A stretch of DNA of 64,000 nucleotides from Sporothrix humicola (lineage: Eukaryota; Ascomycota; Sordariomycetes; Ophiostomatales; Ophiostomataceae): contig WNYE01000096.1 in the NCBI GenBank assembly GCA_021396245.1, forward strand, positions 1 through 64,000, written 5' to 3'. Shown piece by piece: positions 50,914-61,454 of the stretch. The notes below the pieces were generated by a model. It worked only from the letters and a program-made list of their open reading frames with translations, had not been told where the DNA came from and ran no database searches. Numbering within the stretch: position 1 is the stretch's first letter; the number at the start of each line of letters is the position of its first letter. The position numbers and the translations under genes are program-made.

Positions 50914-51163
50914 GCGAGCCCCTGTCTACATTCTTTCATGAGCCACGAACCACCAACCTGAACTGATACCAACCAATCGTGCGGAACGAGATTGAAATTG
51001 TCTTGTACTGTTTTTTTCTTTTCTTTTTTTATACATGGTCGATAGTGTCGAAATACAATATCGGTTGATATAACTTTTCTGGCTAATGCAATATGTGATC
51101 TGATGTGATATGTGAGTGGTGTCGTAAATCGTAAATAGTCTGATAATGTACACAAGAGACAGA

Positions 51164-52813
51164 CTACGTCGTCTTCTCTTCCTTCTTGAACAGGTCCCGC
51201 CAAAACTCCTTGAATCCGTAGGGCGGCTTCTTGTTTTCGTAGATTCTGGCCGATCCTGTCGCACCTTCTCCCACAAACCTTTCCAGCACCCTTCGGCCGA
51301 CACGCTCGCGCATATCGTTGGGGTTCGGTTTCGGCGGACTGGCTGCGCGGTCTTTAATGGTTTGGGCCAGAGTGGGCGCCACATCGGCAAAGCACGCCAG
51401 CAGTTCGCGCTCGAGTGAAAAGTACGGCTTCTTGGCAAGCTCGGGAGCCATCAGATTGTAGGAGCGCGTCAAGGCGTTGAGGTTGCGGATGGAGAGTTCC
51501 ATGTAGGAGCGTTCGGCGGCTTCCCAGGCTGGGTCGCGGAGGGGCCGTGTGAGGTTGCCAATTTCAGTGCCGTCAGACTTTTGGTTGTTGTTGTCCTCTG
51601 CTGTGGCCACCTTCGTCACCTTCGGCTCCCGCGACTCTTTGACGGCCATCACTGGATCATCTGTATGGTTCGTCGCCACAGCCATCTTGTCCACATCCCG
51701 CCGCCGTGGGTTGTGCACCTGCTCTGCTGCGGCATATTGTCTGGCGACCTCCATCTGGTGCTGGAGAGAACCGCCCCGACTGGCCAGCGACCGCGCTGCA
51801 TGCCGCCGCCAATCGGTCCTCAGTTGTTGGCGAAAGGTCCGCGCCGCTCTTGTGAGTTCTTGCTGCTTCTCGATCCACGGCGGCACAATCTCCTGCCGCT
51901 GGATCATCTTGTTCATAATGTACTCGGTCGTGTCAATGAATGGGTTGTCTGCGCGTGCATCTCGTTCGACACCCTTTCCTCGTGGAATGTCCTTGAACTG
52001 GCCGCGCGCAATGGCGTCTTCGATGCGCTCGTTGGCCAGGGCGGCCAGCCCCGTAAATGTGTTGGGCATGTTGGCCGATCCAACGCCGGCACCGAATCGC
52101 TCGCGCAGTTCTTTGCGGAAGGCTTCTCTCTGCTTTTCATCTTTGGGAGTGCCCTTGGCGTCGTTCTTCTCTGTCGACTTGGCCAGGCCCATGCCGGCAT
52201 AGACCGTTGCTTTGTCTCGCGCATTGGCCGCTCTCTGTCCTGGCGACTGGGATGGCGGCCGTCTCAGCCTCATGTCCACAACCACCGGGTTCGGTATCGA
52301 CGGTTTCCCGCGGAGAGAAGGAGGCAAGGGTTTGCGTGCATCGTCCAGCATTCTCAAGATCGTGTCTTCCGGCGCCTCGTCGCCCGTCCAGTGCTGCGCG
52401 GCTGCCAGATCGCGGGTCCCTGCGCCGGTTCGACTGGCTGACCCAAGCGTCTGCGAGTCAAGACCTGCTCCCGTTATCACACTCGCATGCTCCGCCCGGA
52501 ACTCGGCGTCGGCAATCTTGTTGAACAGCCGGTTCTTGAGCTCGTCGCTGAATCCGGCCTCATCGACCGCCTTCCGTCCGGCACGGCCGCCTGTCAGCAG
52601 GGCTTCTTCGGTGGCCTCCTCGAGTCGCCGGGACATGGCGCTTTCTTTGGGTGGGGAGTTCTTCAGTTCGGCATCATTATCGCTTTTGTTCAAAGGGTCT
52701 GTCGAGTACGGCCGTCCTGATCTGATCAGAGGTCGTGGGGGCTGTCGTGCTGGCCGGGGCCGTAATCGAGTCGAGCGCACACAGCGCTGGCACACAAATC
52801 GTGGTGTCGACAT
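51164..52813 (-). CDS. DUF1992/DnaJ-subfamily C member 28-like mitochondrial protein
   Basis: A 549-aa intronless protein. The first 40 residues are Arg/Pro/Ser-rich without acids and contain CQRC (8-11), a mitochondrial presequence like those of many small mitoribosome-related proteins. The DUF1992 domain is recognised by ALANERIEDAIARGQFKDIPRGKG (about 258-280), followed by the NPFIDTTEYIMNKMI helix and IVPPWIEKQQEL. This domain is found in human DNAJC28, although no J-domain HPD motif is seen here. The C-terminal third is charged. A role in mitochondrial or Golgi organisation has been suggested for the family, so function is unproven. The ATG at 52813 is the first in frame. Confidence 0.86.
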   Translation of the reverse strand: MSTPRFVCQRCVRSTRLRPRPARQPPRPLIRSGRPYSTDPLNKSDNDAELKNSPPKESAMSRRLEEATEEALLTGGRAGRKAVDEAGFSDELKNRLFNKIADAEFRAEHASVITGAGLDSQTLGSASRTGAGTRDLAAAQHWTGDEAPEDTILRMLDDARKPLPPSLRGKPSIPNPVVVDMRLRRPPSQSPGQRAANARDKATVYAGMGLAKSTEKNDAKGTPKDEKQREAFRKELRERFGAGVGSANMPNTFTGLAALANERIEDAIARGQFKDIPRGKGVERDARADNPFIDTTEYIMNKMIQRQEIVPPWIEKQQELTRAARTFRQQLRTDWRRHAARSLASRGGSLQHQMEVARQYAAAEQVHNPRRRDVDKMAVATNHTDDPVMAVKESREPKVTKVATAEDNNNQKSDGTEIGNLTRPLRDPAWEAAERSYMELSIRNLNALTRSYNLMAPELAKKPYFSLERELLACFADVAPTLAQTIKDRAASPPKPNPNDMRERVGRRVLERFVGEGATGSARIYENKKPPYGFKEFWRDLFKKEEKTT

Positions 52814-53297
52814 CGTGGACGGCGGGTGTGGTCGACAATCGCATTGTAGGGTCGAGGGAGAAAAAAAGCAGACTGCTTGCGAGGGACGACTGATGTTGAC
52901 TTTTGTTTCGAATCGCCCCTCGGAGCTATGGAGTTAGTCGGACAGTTCTCTCCAGCGGACAAGGCTCGCTGCGACCACTAAAGACTTGCAGGCTGGCCCC
53001 ACTTCTCCAAAAAGTCAACCAGCATTTTTCTAGCGCTCTCGCCCTGTATTAGTCACCGACAATTAAACAAAAACAGGTCAAGACGCGGCGCGACGCGTCT
53101 TTCTGCCAGTTGACGTGCGAGGGGTTGTTTCTTTCACTGGCCTGTGTTGTTTCTACCATCGTTTCCTGCAAGCAATTAGAGTCGCAATCCACGTTAACAA
53201 CCAATTGAGTAATCATTTTTGACTTCAACTTTCAACTTTTCTTTCCTCGACTCTTCTTCACTCGACAACTCCTCTACCCCTCTTCCACACAAACACA
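52814..53297. promoter_or_regulatory. Divergent promoter of DUF1992 and thymidylate synthase genes
   Basis: A 480-bp bidirectional promoter. GACGCGGCGCGACGCGTC near 53084 contains ACGCG/CGCG words like MCB (MBF) boxes of DNA-synthesis genes, fitting the S-phase role of thymidylate synthase. The pyrimidine-rich leader ends before the ATG. Confidence 0.6.
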
Positions 53298-54377
53298 ATG
53301 CCTGCAGCACGAGACGACACGGCGGCCGTCGAGGCAGCGCCCGTCGTGGCCAAGACCGTTGAGACGACACAGACACAAACAGCGACTACGCCCGCACCAG
53401 AGGCCGCCGAAGGCAACAAGGAGGAAGACCAGTACCTCGACCTCGTCCGCGAGATCTTGGAGACCGGCGAACACCGCCCCGACCGCACAGGCACCGGCAC
53501 CTACTCCATCTTTGCCCCGCGGCCGCTCAAGTTTGCCCTGCACAAGAAGGAGGGCGACGAGACCACCCTGGTGCTGCCTTTGCTGACAACCAAGCGGGTG
53601 TTCACCCGTGCCGTCATTGAAGAGCTCCTGTGGTTCATCCGCGGCGAGACCACGTCGACCACGCTCGCCGAAAAGGGCGTCAAGATTTGGGACGGCAACG
53701 GCTCGCGCGCCTTCCTCGACCAGATGGGCTTCACTGAGCGCGAAGACGGCGACCTCGGCCCTGTCTACGGTTTCCAGTGGCGCCACTTTGGTGCCGAGTA
53801 CAAGGACCCGCACGCCGACTACGAGGGCCAGGGCGTGGACCAGCTCGCCGAGGTTGTGCGCAAGCTGAAGGAGGCGCCGTTTGACCGCCGCATTTTGCTC
53901 AGTGCATGGAACCCGCGGGACCTCCCCCAAATGGTGCTGCCGCCGTGCCACATGTTTGCGCAGTTTTACGTGTCGTACCCGGCCGCACGGCGGGGCGCAA
54001 AGTCGGCAGCGTCGGCTGGGGCACAAGAAAACGGCGCCGCGCCTACTCAAGGCCACCTCCACTGCCAGCTCTACCAGCGGTCCTGCGACATGGGTCTCGG
54101 TGTGCCCTTCAACATTGCCTCGTACGCTCTGTTGACGCACATGCTGGCCCGTGTCTGCAACCTCGTCCCCGGCTCGCTGACGCACGTCATGGGCGATGCG
54201 CACGTCTACGCCGACCATGTCGACGCTCTGGAGACACAGCTGGAACGTGTTCCCCGGGCGTTCCCGACACTCAAAATCAACAACGACGGCGCCAGTATTG
54301 ACGGCTGGACGCTCGAGGACTTTGTGATTGAGGGCTACAACCCCTACAAGGCGATTGCCATGAAGATGTCTGTATAG
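53298..54377 (+). CDS. Thymidylate synthase
   Basis: A 359-aa intronless enzyme that methylates dUMP to dTMP with methylenetetrahydrofolate (cytosol/nucleus). Motifs in order: RTGTGTYSIF (63-72), the folate/substrate loop with RGETTS, nucleophile C217 in LPPCHM, the dUMP-binding QRSCDMGLGVPFNIASYALL (260-279), and HVYADHV near the C-terminus. The first 40 residues are a low-complexity Ala/Thr tail. An insert of about 20 residues (about 231-251, ARRGAKSAAS onward) precedes the Gln-Gly-His strand and is unusual but surface-exposed. The upstream region holds ACGCG words, consistent with cell-cycle control. Length agrees with other fungal thymidylate synthases when the extensions are set aside. 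Confidence 0.97.
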   Translation: MPAARDDTAAVEAAPVVAKTVETTQTQTATTPAPEAAEGNKEEDQYLDLVREILETGEHRPDRTGTGTYSIFAPRPLKFALHKKEGDETTLVLPLLTTKRVFTRAVIEELLWFIRGETTSTTLAEKGVKIWDGNGSRAFLDQMGFTEREDGDLGPVYGFQWRHFGAEYKDPHADYEGQGVDQLAEVVRKLKEAPFDRRILLSAWNPRDLPQMVLPPCHMFAQFYVSYPAARRGAKSAASAGAQENGAAPTQGHLHCQLYQRSCDMGLGVPFNIASYALLTHMLARVCNLVPGSLTHVMGDAHVYADHVDALETQLERVPRAFPTLKINNDGASIDGWTLEDFVIEGYNPYKAIAMKMSV

Positions 54378-54793
54378 GAGGGCCGGCCGGGCCCGTCATT
54401 TTTTGTTCCTTTCCTTGGTTACTGTTTAGAAACACAGCACAAGCTCTTGTCTGGTCTTTTTTGTTTTAGGTCTTTGGTTAATGTACTGATGGATATGCGC
54501 CTGTTTATTGTTTATGATTAAATATAAAATGCGTTCTTTCTGTGAATATAAGCTGGAAAGCAAAAAAGCAATTCCTGTATCGGGGTATCTTGCATGAAGA
54601 GTAAAATAAAGAGAAAAGAATGTGGAAACGACAAGAAAACTAACCGCAGCAAGAAAAACAAAAGAAAACCCAAACTCCAATGCAGCGCAATGCAAATTAT
54701 TACAACCTTTTTGTCTCCCAGACGTCATATCTGGTTCAAGCCAGTCAACGACGCCACACCCAGCGTCCCCACGACAGCGAACGTCGACGCAGC
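54378..54793. other. Intergenic region between convergent genes
   Basis: 3' flanks of thymidylate synthase and the tubby-like gene; AT-rich polyadenylation-type sequence. No gene seen. Confidence 0.5.
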
Positions 54794-56182
54794 CTAGTGT
54801 CGATTCCGCGCCGCCTCTTCCTTTTCCCAAATCGCCAGCGCGCTCGTCGCCGCCATCACGGCCCACCGCTCGCCAAGCGCGCCCGTATGCCCTGTCCCGA
54901 CAAAGCCAAACTTCATCTGCTTCGTCATGCTCATGCGCGCGTCCGAGTACATAGCGACGACCTCGCGCCCGTCCGACGACACAAACCCGGGCGCCGGGTG
55001 CGGCCGTGGTGCTCCGGGCAGCGGGGCCGTGCTCATACGCACCAGCTTCCACCCCTCACGCGCGCCGCCAAGCTGAGCGACGGCATTGCCATAGGAGTGG
55101 CGCCACTCAAAGGTCTCGCGGTGCACGTTGCTGGGGTCGGTGCCGACCTCCATGGTAAACGTGTAGAAATGGGACCACCCCAGGATAATGTCGAGGCGGA
55201 CGGCCGTGGATCCCGTGCCCCGCCAGGTCAGCGGCGGCGGCAGGGTAATGCTCATGTGGTCGGACAGCGATGTGTAGTCGACGGCGGCTAGTAAGGGGGA
55301 CGTCTCGGGGTTGGGCCCGTTGTGCAGTGCGATGATCGGGTTGGTCATACTCCAGAGCGGTCGCATGCGGATAGCATAGAGGGGCGTGTGCTGGTGGACG
55401 CCCAGAAAGTAGGTGCGCGAGTAGTTGTCGCCGTACAGATTGAACGTCTGGGGAAACTGGCGGCCAGATGGGATGGAGCCGGGCGCTGGACGCCGTGGAC
55501 CGGCACTGCTACTACTCGGCCCTGCACTAGTCGCCGGCCGCTGCTGTGGTTGGCCGGGCTTACCGCCAAACGCGCCATTGGCCTGGTGATATCCGGGCAA
55601 AGCATTGCCATTTACGGCCGTGCTAACTGGACGAGCGCCCGTGTTGCTGCCTGCACTCGTCCGCCGCATGCCGCCCGCCCCCAAATGGCCGCTCGAGGCG
55701 GCGGGTCGTAATGATGGGCCACCGGGCACATTCAGATTGTTGTTGTTGCTGTTGTAATTGCCGTGGACCATAGACGGAGACGGGCCGGCACCGGGTGAGG
55801 GCGCCGCCCCTGGTGATGGGGCAAGGCCTGGCGAAGGGCCTGCACCAGGAACCGGCGGTACTGGCCTGTTGATGGCGGCTGCAGGCGAGATGCCAGTGGC
55901 TTCTTCGTACGACGGCGGCGGGACGTCGGGCGGGATGTCGAGGAGGGGGTCGTGTGGGGGAGCATTGCCGTTGCCGTTACCGGTGCCAGAACGTGGTCGT
56001 GAAGATGAAGGGCCAGCTTGGGCCGCTGACTCTGGGCTGAGGAGGAGGGGCGTCGAGGGAGTCTGGTTGACGGTGCTAGCGTCGCGGTTATAGCTGATCG
56101 GGTGCGATGCCGCACGGCTGCCCATGGCGTCGCCGGGACCGGGCGCCCCCTTGGAGGACGAAGATCCAGGAGGGCGTTCCAT
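54794..56182 (-). CDS. Tubby C2/LURP-one-like protein with disordered N-terminus
   Basis: A 462-aa intronless protein. The first half (1-235) is low-complexity Pro/Gly/Ser/Ala and surely disordered, with PP motifs (DVPPPSYEEATG, a WW/PPxY-type element) that may bind WW-domain proteins such as Nedd4-like ubiquitin ligases. The second half (240-455) has the beta-strand pattern FNLYGDNY..TYFLGVHQHTPLYAIRM..IIALHNGPN that I associate with fungal tubby C-terminal/LURP-one-like proteins, and ends in a helix (AIWEKEEAARNR). No membrane helix. The fold assignment is moderately sure and no function can be stated. The ATG at 56182 starts the frame. Confidence 0.65.
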   Translation of the reverse strand: MERPPGSSSSKGAPGPGDAMGSRAASHPISYNRDASTVNQTPSTPLLLSPESAAQAGPSSSRPRSGTGNGNGNAPPHDPLLDIPPDVPPPSYEEATGISPAAAINRPVPPVPGAGPSPGLAPSPGAAPSPGAGPSPSMVHGNYNSNNNNLNVPGGPSLRPAASSGHLGAGGMRRTSAGSNTGARPVSTAVNGNALPGYHQANGAFGGKPGQPQQRPATSAGPSSSSAGPRRPAPGSIPSGRQFPQTFNLYGDNYSRTYFLGVHQHTPLYAIRMRPLWSMTNPIIALHNGPNPETSPLLAAVDYTSLSDHMSITLPPPLTWRGTGSTAVRLDIILGWSHFYTFTMEVGTDPSNVHRETFEWRHSYGNAVAQLGGAREGWKLVRMSTAPLPGAPRPHPAPGFVSSDGREVVAMYSDARMSMTKQMKFGFVGTGHTGALGERWAVMAATSALAIWEKEEAARNRH

Positions 56183-58835
56183 CAGAGGAGGTGGAGGACG
56201 TAGAGTCGAAAGGGTTGTTGTTGGAGAAGGAAGGTTGGGTGCGAATGGTCAGCAATGACGTCGGCTGACTCGGTGGACGTCGGAATGTTCAACGAGGTGC
56301 GAGAAAGTCGAGTTGAGCCGGTATACGGGAGGTCTATCGATGATATACAATGATGTTGAGCTCGAGAGTTGAAAAAGAATAGTGTCAAGATAAAGAGCCG
56401 AGAGTCAAAGACTCAAAGAAGTCAGGAGGTGGTATTCAAGGCAGCAAAAGCAGCCTTGGCGTGTTTTGTTCGTCGATGGGGCAGGAACGTGCCGGGAAAG
56501 AGGCGCCAAAGCACAATCAGCGACAAAGAGGTCTAAGGGGATGAAAAGCGAGAAAGGAAGAATGAAAAGTCCTTTAAGATTATTATTAAGAGAGTCGACA
56601 AAGTATCAATGGACTCGGCAAGTCGGAAGTAAGGAGATGGTGAGAAGAATGGAAAGCGAGGTAGAAGAGGAAAATGTTGACAAAAAGACGAAAAGAGCTC
56701 CTGCAAAACCACCACAAAAATGGGCGAGAGCGAAAGCGGGCCCGCCCCCTCCCGCCAGATTGGGCGCGCAATTTGGTGCCCAGGTGCTTTTGGGTGCTTG
56801 CACAGAAGTCGGCGCACGGGGTTTTACAGCGATATTTTGGGTGCTCTGGGTGCTGATCCACTAAAATTTTTACTGACACTAAGCCTAAAAGGTGCAGAAC
56901 ACGCAAATAAAAAGAAGAAAAACAAAAGGAAAAATGGCCGTACGTCATCGGCTGCGCTGCCACAGCCACAGGGCTGAGCTCTGATGTTGCCATTTGTCGC
57001 TCCCCGTCGCTCTTCTCATCGCTTCTTGTCGCTTGTTTTGTTCGCTCTCATTTGCCAGATGAACACCTGCGTAGTCACCGCAATTTCCCATTACAGGCCA
57101 GATTGCCAGGCCAGGAGGCGGTCGTTTTGTTTTGTCTTTTCCACGGAAGGAGCTTGTCAATCGCAGCTTCCTGTTTTCCTGAAAGGGTGTATTGTTGCGC
57201 TCCTTCCTGTTGTTTGGAATGCAGCTGCCTTTACAATGAAGGCGCAATCAACATCCCAATCAATCAATCAACTTGTCAACCTCCCAACCTCAAACAGCCT
57301 CGTCAAATATGCATACGACGCACCTGGCCAGAACCATCTCCAGAGATATCGAGCTCCAGCCTTCTGCCGAGTCCCTCAAAGCCTCACAGGTCCCAATCTC
57401 CACTCTTTCGCCTCAGTCCAGGTCAGAACCATTCCAGCCTAGCCTGGTTCCAGAAGCCGCCAGTGTGGAGGAGTTACGCGTCGTCTGTGTATTTGTGTGG
57501 GTGATTTCTTTTTTATCTCCTTTCCCTATCATCACGTCTTATTACCTTTTGCTCCTCGCTTCCTCGGGCGTCTAGACTTGGTGATCGCCCCTCATTTGGT
57601 GTGTCCTCGATTTGATATTGTGCATCTGCTGTGTTGCGTTGCCGTCTTATTTTGGTCGTTTTGTTGTGGCCAAGTGGAACCTTGTGCCAGGGGTTCGCGG
57701 GAGCCCTCCCGCAACGCTGCAGCCTCATTCGAGACAGGGAGACAGATTTGAAAGGCAAACAAAACAGACGGACTTTGCTCCGATTCTTACCCCCGGGAAT
57801 GGCTTGTCTTTTGAGTGTGTATTTTGTCAGAACTGAAGGACCTTGATTGGGGCTCAAGAGGTCGTTTGTCAACATCGCGTGGCTTTTTCTGTCGAGCTTC
57901 CTTTCCATACCTTCAGCCATCGCCAAGAAACAAAGCCAAGAGGCAAGGGTGGTGCCGTTAAAATTCAACGGCCGCGGAATGCTTTGGCGTCTGCCTGGAG
58001 TATTCCTGGGAGTTGTGGTGGCATGAAATACATGTACAAAATGACAGAAACAACCACTGCATTGTTTTTTTTTGCAGTACATAGCCATGGCCAGACCAAA
58101 AGAAAGACCTGCCGGATCTCGGCCCAGGTTGGACCACCCAGACAATGCCCACTTGTCTTTTTTGTCTTTTTTTTTGGTTCTCTCCTTACTCTCCCGTTCT
58201 TCCAGTTCTTTTCTGCACTGCCAAGGTCGGCCAAGACATGATGTGCTGTTTGATGTTTATTTAACAAGGCGACGAAGAGGCAGAGTACACAGTAGATGGC
58301 AGCCTTACGTCTGCCTTTCCATTTGTATTTGCATTTGTGTTCTCTTCCTTCCGCGTATTCCGTTGAGCCTCTGTCCTGCATGTTATTAAGCTTGAATACA
58401 AAAATAGAAATCGTCGAAAGACAAAAGGGGCACAAGGCTGGGCAAGCTCAATATGCCGGGCAACTTTCAGCAGCTCTGGCCAGGCTGAGCAGTCCAAGCA
58501 GTTCTGCGTAGTACTATGGTCGATTGTGAGATCGAGATGGCGGGATCTCTCTCCAAGGCTGACTGCATCTGTCGAAAACACAATCAGATCCCACATCGCT
58601 TACGATTTTTGGAAATCTGCAATCAATTTCTTGTGGGCATTAATTCTCAGGTTTATTTTACAAGCAATGATTTTAACAAATTTTTTTCTTTATTTTTTTA
58701 TAAAAAAGAAAACCAAATCAAACAATAAATATTAAGAATTTTTATTGTCCGATCATAACATTCCTTTTCGGCTGAACGATCTCCCGACTAAAGCCTTTAT
58801 GAGTGCATCAAACATCATCACATAAAGCGAACTAC
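56183..58835. other. 2.65-kb intergenic region
   Basis: Upstream of the tubby-like gene and downstream of the DszA-like gene. It holds no frame with a recognisable domain, purine-rich plus-strand stretches around 56480-56730, and AT-rich sequence near 58670-58740. Confidence 0.5.
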
Positions 58836-60266
58836 TTATTCCGCCTTCCAGTGGTACTTGGCGGCCGGGTGGTCGAACCGCGGGTACGCCTGCCCCTTCT
58901 GGGCAGCCAGGTTCTCGCGGTAGGTGCCGCCGTCGACGGCGTAGTCGTCCCAGAAGAGCCCGCGCTTGCGCAGGACGGGCAGCAGCAGCTCAATGACGTC
59001 TTCAAAGGAGCGGGGGAACAGGGCATAGGCGAGGTTGAAGCCGTCGACGTCTGCCTCGCGCACCCAGCGCTCCATTTCGTCGGCGACCTTGTCCGGGGTA
59101 CCAACGACCGTGGCGCCCAGACCGCCCACCTTGATGTGGTTGGCGACGGTGTGCTTGGTCCACTTGGCGATGCCGGGGACGGACTTGGACCAGGCCTCGA
59201 CGGCGGACCGGATGGCATTGCTCTCGACGTGTCTCAGCTCCTCGTCGTCGGCATACGTCGCTAAATCAATACCGGTCCAGCCGCCAAAGAGGGCGAGGGC
59301 GCCGTCCTCGCTGCCATAGCTCAAGTACTCGTTGTACTTGGCGTCGGCCTCTTCTTGGGTGGCGCCAATTACAGGACAAAGAAGGGCCAAAAACTTGACG
59401 GACTGGGGATCACGACCAAAGTCGGCGGCGGCGCTCGCGCGGATCTCGGCGACGTTCTTGGCGACGACGGACGGGCTGTGGCCGGCGACGAAGATGGCCT
59501 CGGCGTGCTTGGCGGCGAACGCCTTGCCGGCCTTTGACGTGCCGGCCTGCATGATGACAGGCGTTCGTTGGGGCGACGGCTGGCAGATGTGCGGGCCGGG
59601 CACGGTGTAGTATTTGCCCTCGTGGTTGATCTCGCGGACCAATGCAGGGTCCGTGTACACGCCTCTCTGTCTGTCCAGCTTGACCGCGTCGTCCCGCCAC
59701 GACGCCTGCCACAGCTTGTAGGTCACGTCCACATACTCCTCGGCAATCGCGTAGCGCTCGTCGTGGCTCGGCTGCTCGGTGTGGCCCAGGTTGCGCGCCG
59801 CGGAATCTAAATAGCCCGTGACAATGTTCCAGCCCAGGCGGCCGCCCGTCAGGTGGTCCACCGTCGACAGCCGGCGGGCCAAGTGGTAGGGCTGCTCGTA
59901 GGTTGTGGCCACCGTCACACCAAAGCCAATGTTCTTGGTGGCGGCCGCCATTGCTGGGACCGTGGCCAAGGGTTCATTGACGGGCCACTGCGCGCCCGAG
60001 ACAATGGCCGGCGCCGGGTTGCGGGGGCCCTTGTAGACGTCGTACGACCCGAGCACGTCGGCAATAAAGATGCCGTGGAACTTGGCCGCCTCCAGCGTTT
60101 GGGCCAGCTTGACCCAGTGGCTGATGTTGTTGAACTGCCACGATTTGTCGTCGGGGTGCTGCCAGAGCCCTGGTGACTGGTGGCCGCTGCATGACTCGAC
60201 AAAGGCATTGATGATGAGCTTTTTGGGAGGAGGGGGTGTTACCCCAGAGTTTTGGGAGGATGCCAT
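58836..60266 (-). CDS. NtaA/SnaA/DszA-family FMN-dependent monooxygenase
   Basis: A 476-aa intronless flavin monooxygenase of the bacterial luciferase-like superfamily, using FMNH2 and O2 supplied by a separate reductase. The N-terminal strand (LIINAFVESCSGHQ), the FHGIFIADVLG region, NIGFGVTVATTYEQPYHLARRLSTVDHLTGGRLGWNIVTG and PVIMQAGTSKAGKAFAAKHAEAIFV are typical of DszA (dibenzothiophene-sulfone monooxygenase), SnaA and NtaA. It is divergent from a DszC/SfnC-like partner with a shared promoter, suggesting a role in releasing sulfur from organosulfur compounds. The real substrate is unknown. It lacks a signal or targeting sequence. The ATG at 60266 opens the frame. Absence of introns and the family's bacterial spread make horizontal origin possible. 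Confidence 0.9.
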   Translation of the reverse strand: MASSQNSGVTPPPPKKLIINAFVESCSGHQSPGLWQHPDDKSWQFNNISHWVKLAQTLEAAKFHGIFIADVLGSYDVYKGPRNPAPAIVSGAQWPVNEPLATVPAMAAATKNIGFGVTVATTYEQPYHLARRLSTVDHLTGGRLGWNIVTGYLDSAARNLGHTEQPSHDERYAIAEEYVDVTYKLWQASWRDDAVKLDRQRGVYTDPALVREINHEGKYYTVPGPHICQPSPQRTPVIMQAGTSKAGKAFAAKHAEAIFVAGHSPSVVAKNVAEIRASAAADFGRDPQSVKFLALLCPVIGATQEEADAKYNEYLSYGSEDGALALFGGWTGIDLATYADDEELRHVESNAIRSAVEAWSKSVPGIAKWTKHTVANHIKVGGLGATVVGTPDKVADEMERWVREADVDGFNLAYALFPRSFEDVIELLLPVLRKRGLFWDDYAVDGGTYRENLAAQKGQAYPRFDHPAAKYHWKAE

Positions 60267-61454
60267 TGTGAGTCTGTGCTTTTTTGGAGATGTAAGCGGG
60301 TGTAAGTGGTGTAAACCGGATTGTAAGGCTGTGTCTTGCAGAAATACGCGATGAGACGCAATAAGAATGCAACGAGCTTTTGTTAATTCCTATTTACTAC
60401 CCCTTATTAATACCCCTTTTCGTTGAATTCAGGGTCCGTTGGCCCGTACCTTTTCTTTTGCATTTTCACAAGCTCGATGCAGAGAATAACACACAAGATC
60501 GTAGATGGTAGTCAATCGAGACGATGGTGGCCGGTCGCACTTGCCAGCGTAACTGCCGTTTCGGTATATCCCGGTACTAGCCTGATTCCGCCATAGCCCA
60601 AGGCTCTGGCGTATTCCACTGTTTCTCGACTTACACCACCATTTTCGACTTACACGAGTCGACTAACACACATGTTCCACTTCCGCGATAGCTCAGGACA
60701 CGCACGTCATAGCTTACTCGTGGTTGTATTTGGTTGTGTTTGCACACATTCTTTACCCCCACGAGCACATTTATGCAACCCCGCGGGGTTCGTTCACCGG
60801 CTTGGCCAGCCTCGTCACTTCGTCATCAAGGTGTCGACTCCGGAGTAATTCATTGGTTCTTTGTTGGTCCATCATTGGTCGTCAATGTCCGTCAATGTCC
60901 ACCAATGTCCACCAATGTCCGCCAACGGTTCGCTCACTTGTCGCCATCGGCGCTCAAAAGATGCAATCATTCAGCTACAGCATTCAACGAGGAGTTTCAG
61001 GGACGTTCAATGCAGAAATCACATTCAGCTGTAGATCTTGGATGTAGATCATCTGTTGCATTCGAGTCGATTTTTGTTTCTTTTCTCACTCCTTTCCTTG
61101 TCCCTTCTTCTTCTCGTCTGGTTCCCCATCTAATTCACCATCTGATTATCGCAGCCTTATCCAGATCTGGACACATTGCCTTCAGCTGCATCAACCGAGA
61201 CTGCATTCGCTATCTTGGTGTGCATTTACGTCATTGCATCGCGGAGCCGGACATGACATGTCGACATTAAGACGTTGACTTTAACACATCTAGACACTTC
61301 GGCACCACTCCTAGTAAAAAACGTGAATGCACTTGTATAAGACACCGGTAGTGACGACGGCAGTACTTTTATGAAATATTGTCGACACAGAGAATTATCA
61401 TAGACAGAGACACACACTCCTTTACTATTACCAGTTCACACCCCACAACACACC
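60267..61454. promoter_or_regulatory. Divergent promoter of the DszA-like and DszC-like genes
   Basis: A 1.2-kb shared upstream region containing a direct repeat, listed separately. No gene seen. Confidence 0.6.
60881..60926 (+). repeat. 10-bp direct repeats in the shared DszA/DszC promoter
   Basis: GTCAATGTCC, GTCAATGTCC, ACCAATGTCC and ACCAATGTCC are arranged head-to-tail with exact 10-bp spacing (60881-60920), followed by a partial GCCAAC. About 570 bp separates them from the DszC-like ATG and 615 bp from the DszA-like ATG. The helical 10-bp phasing is what cooperative protein sites would show. Confidence 0.75.
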
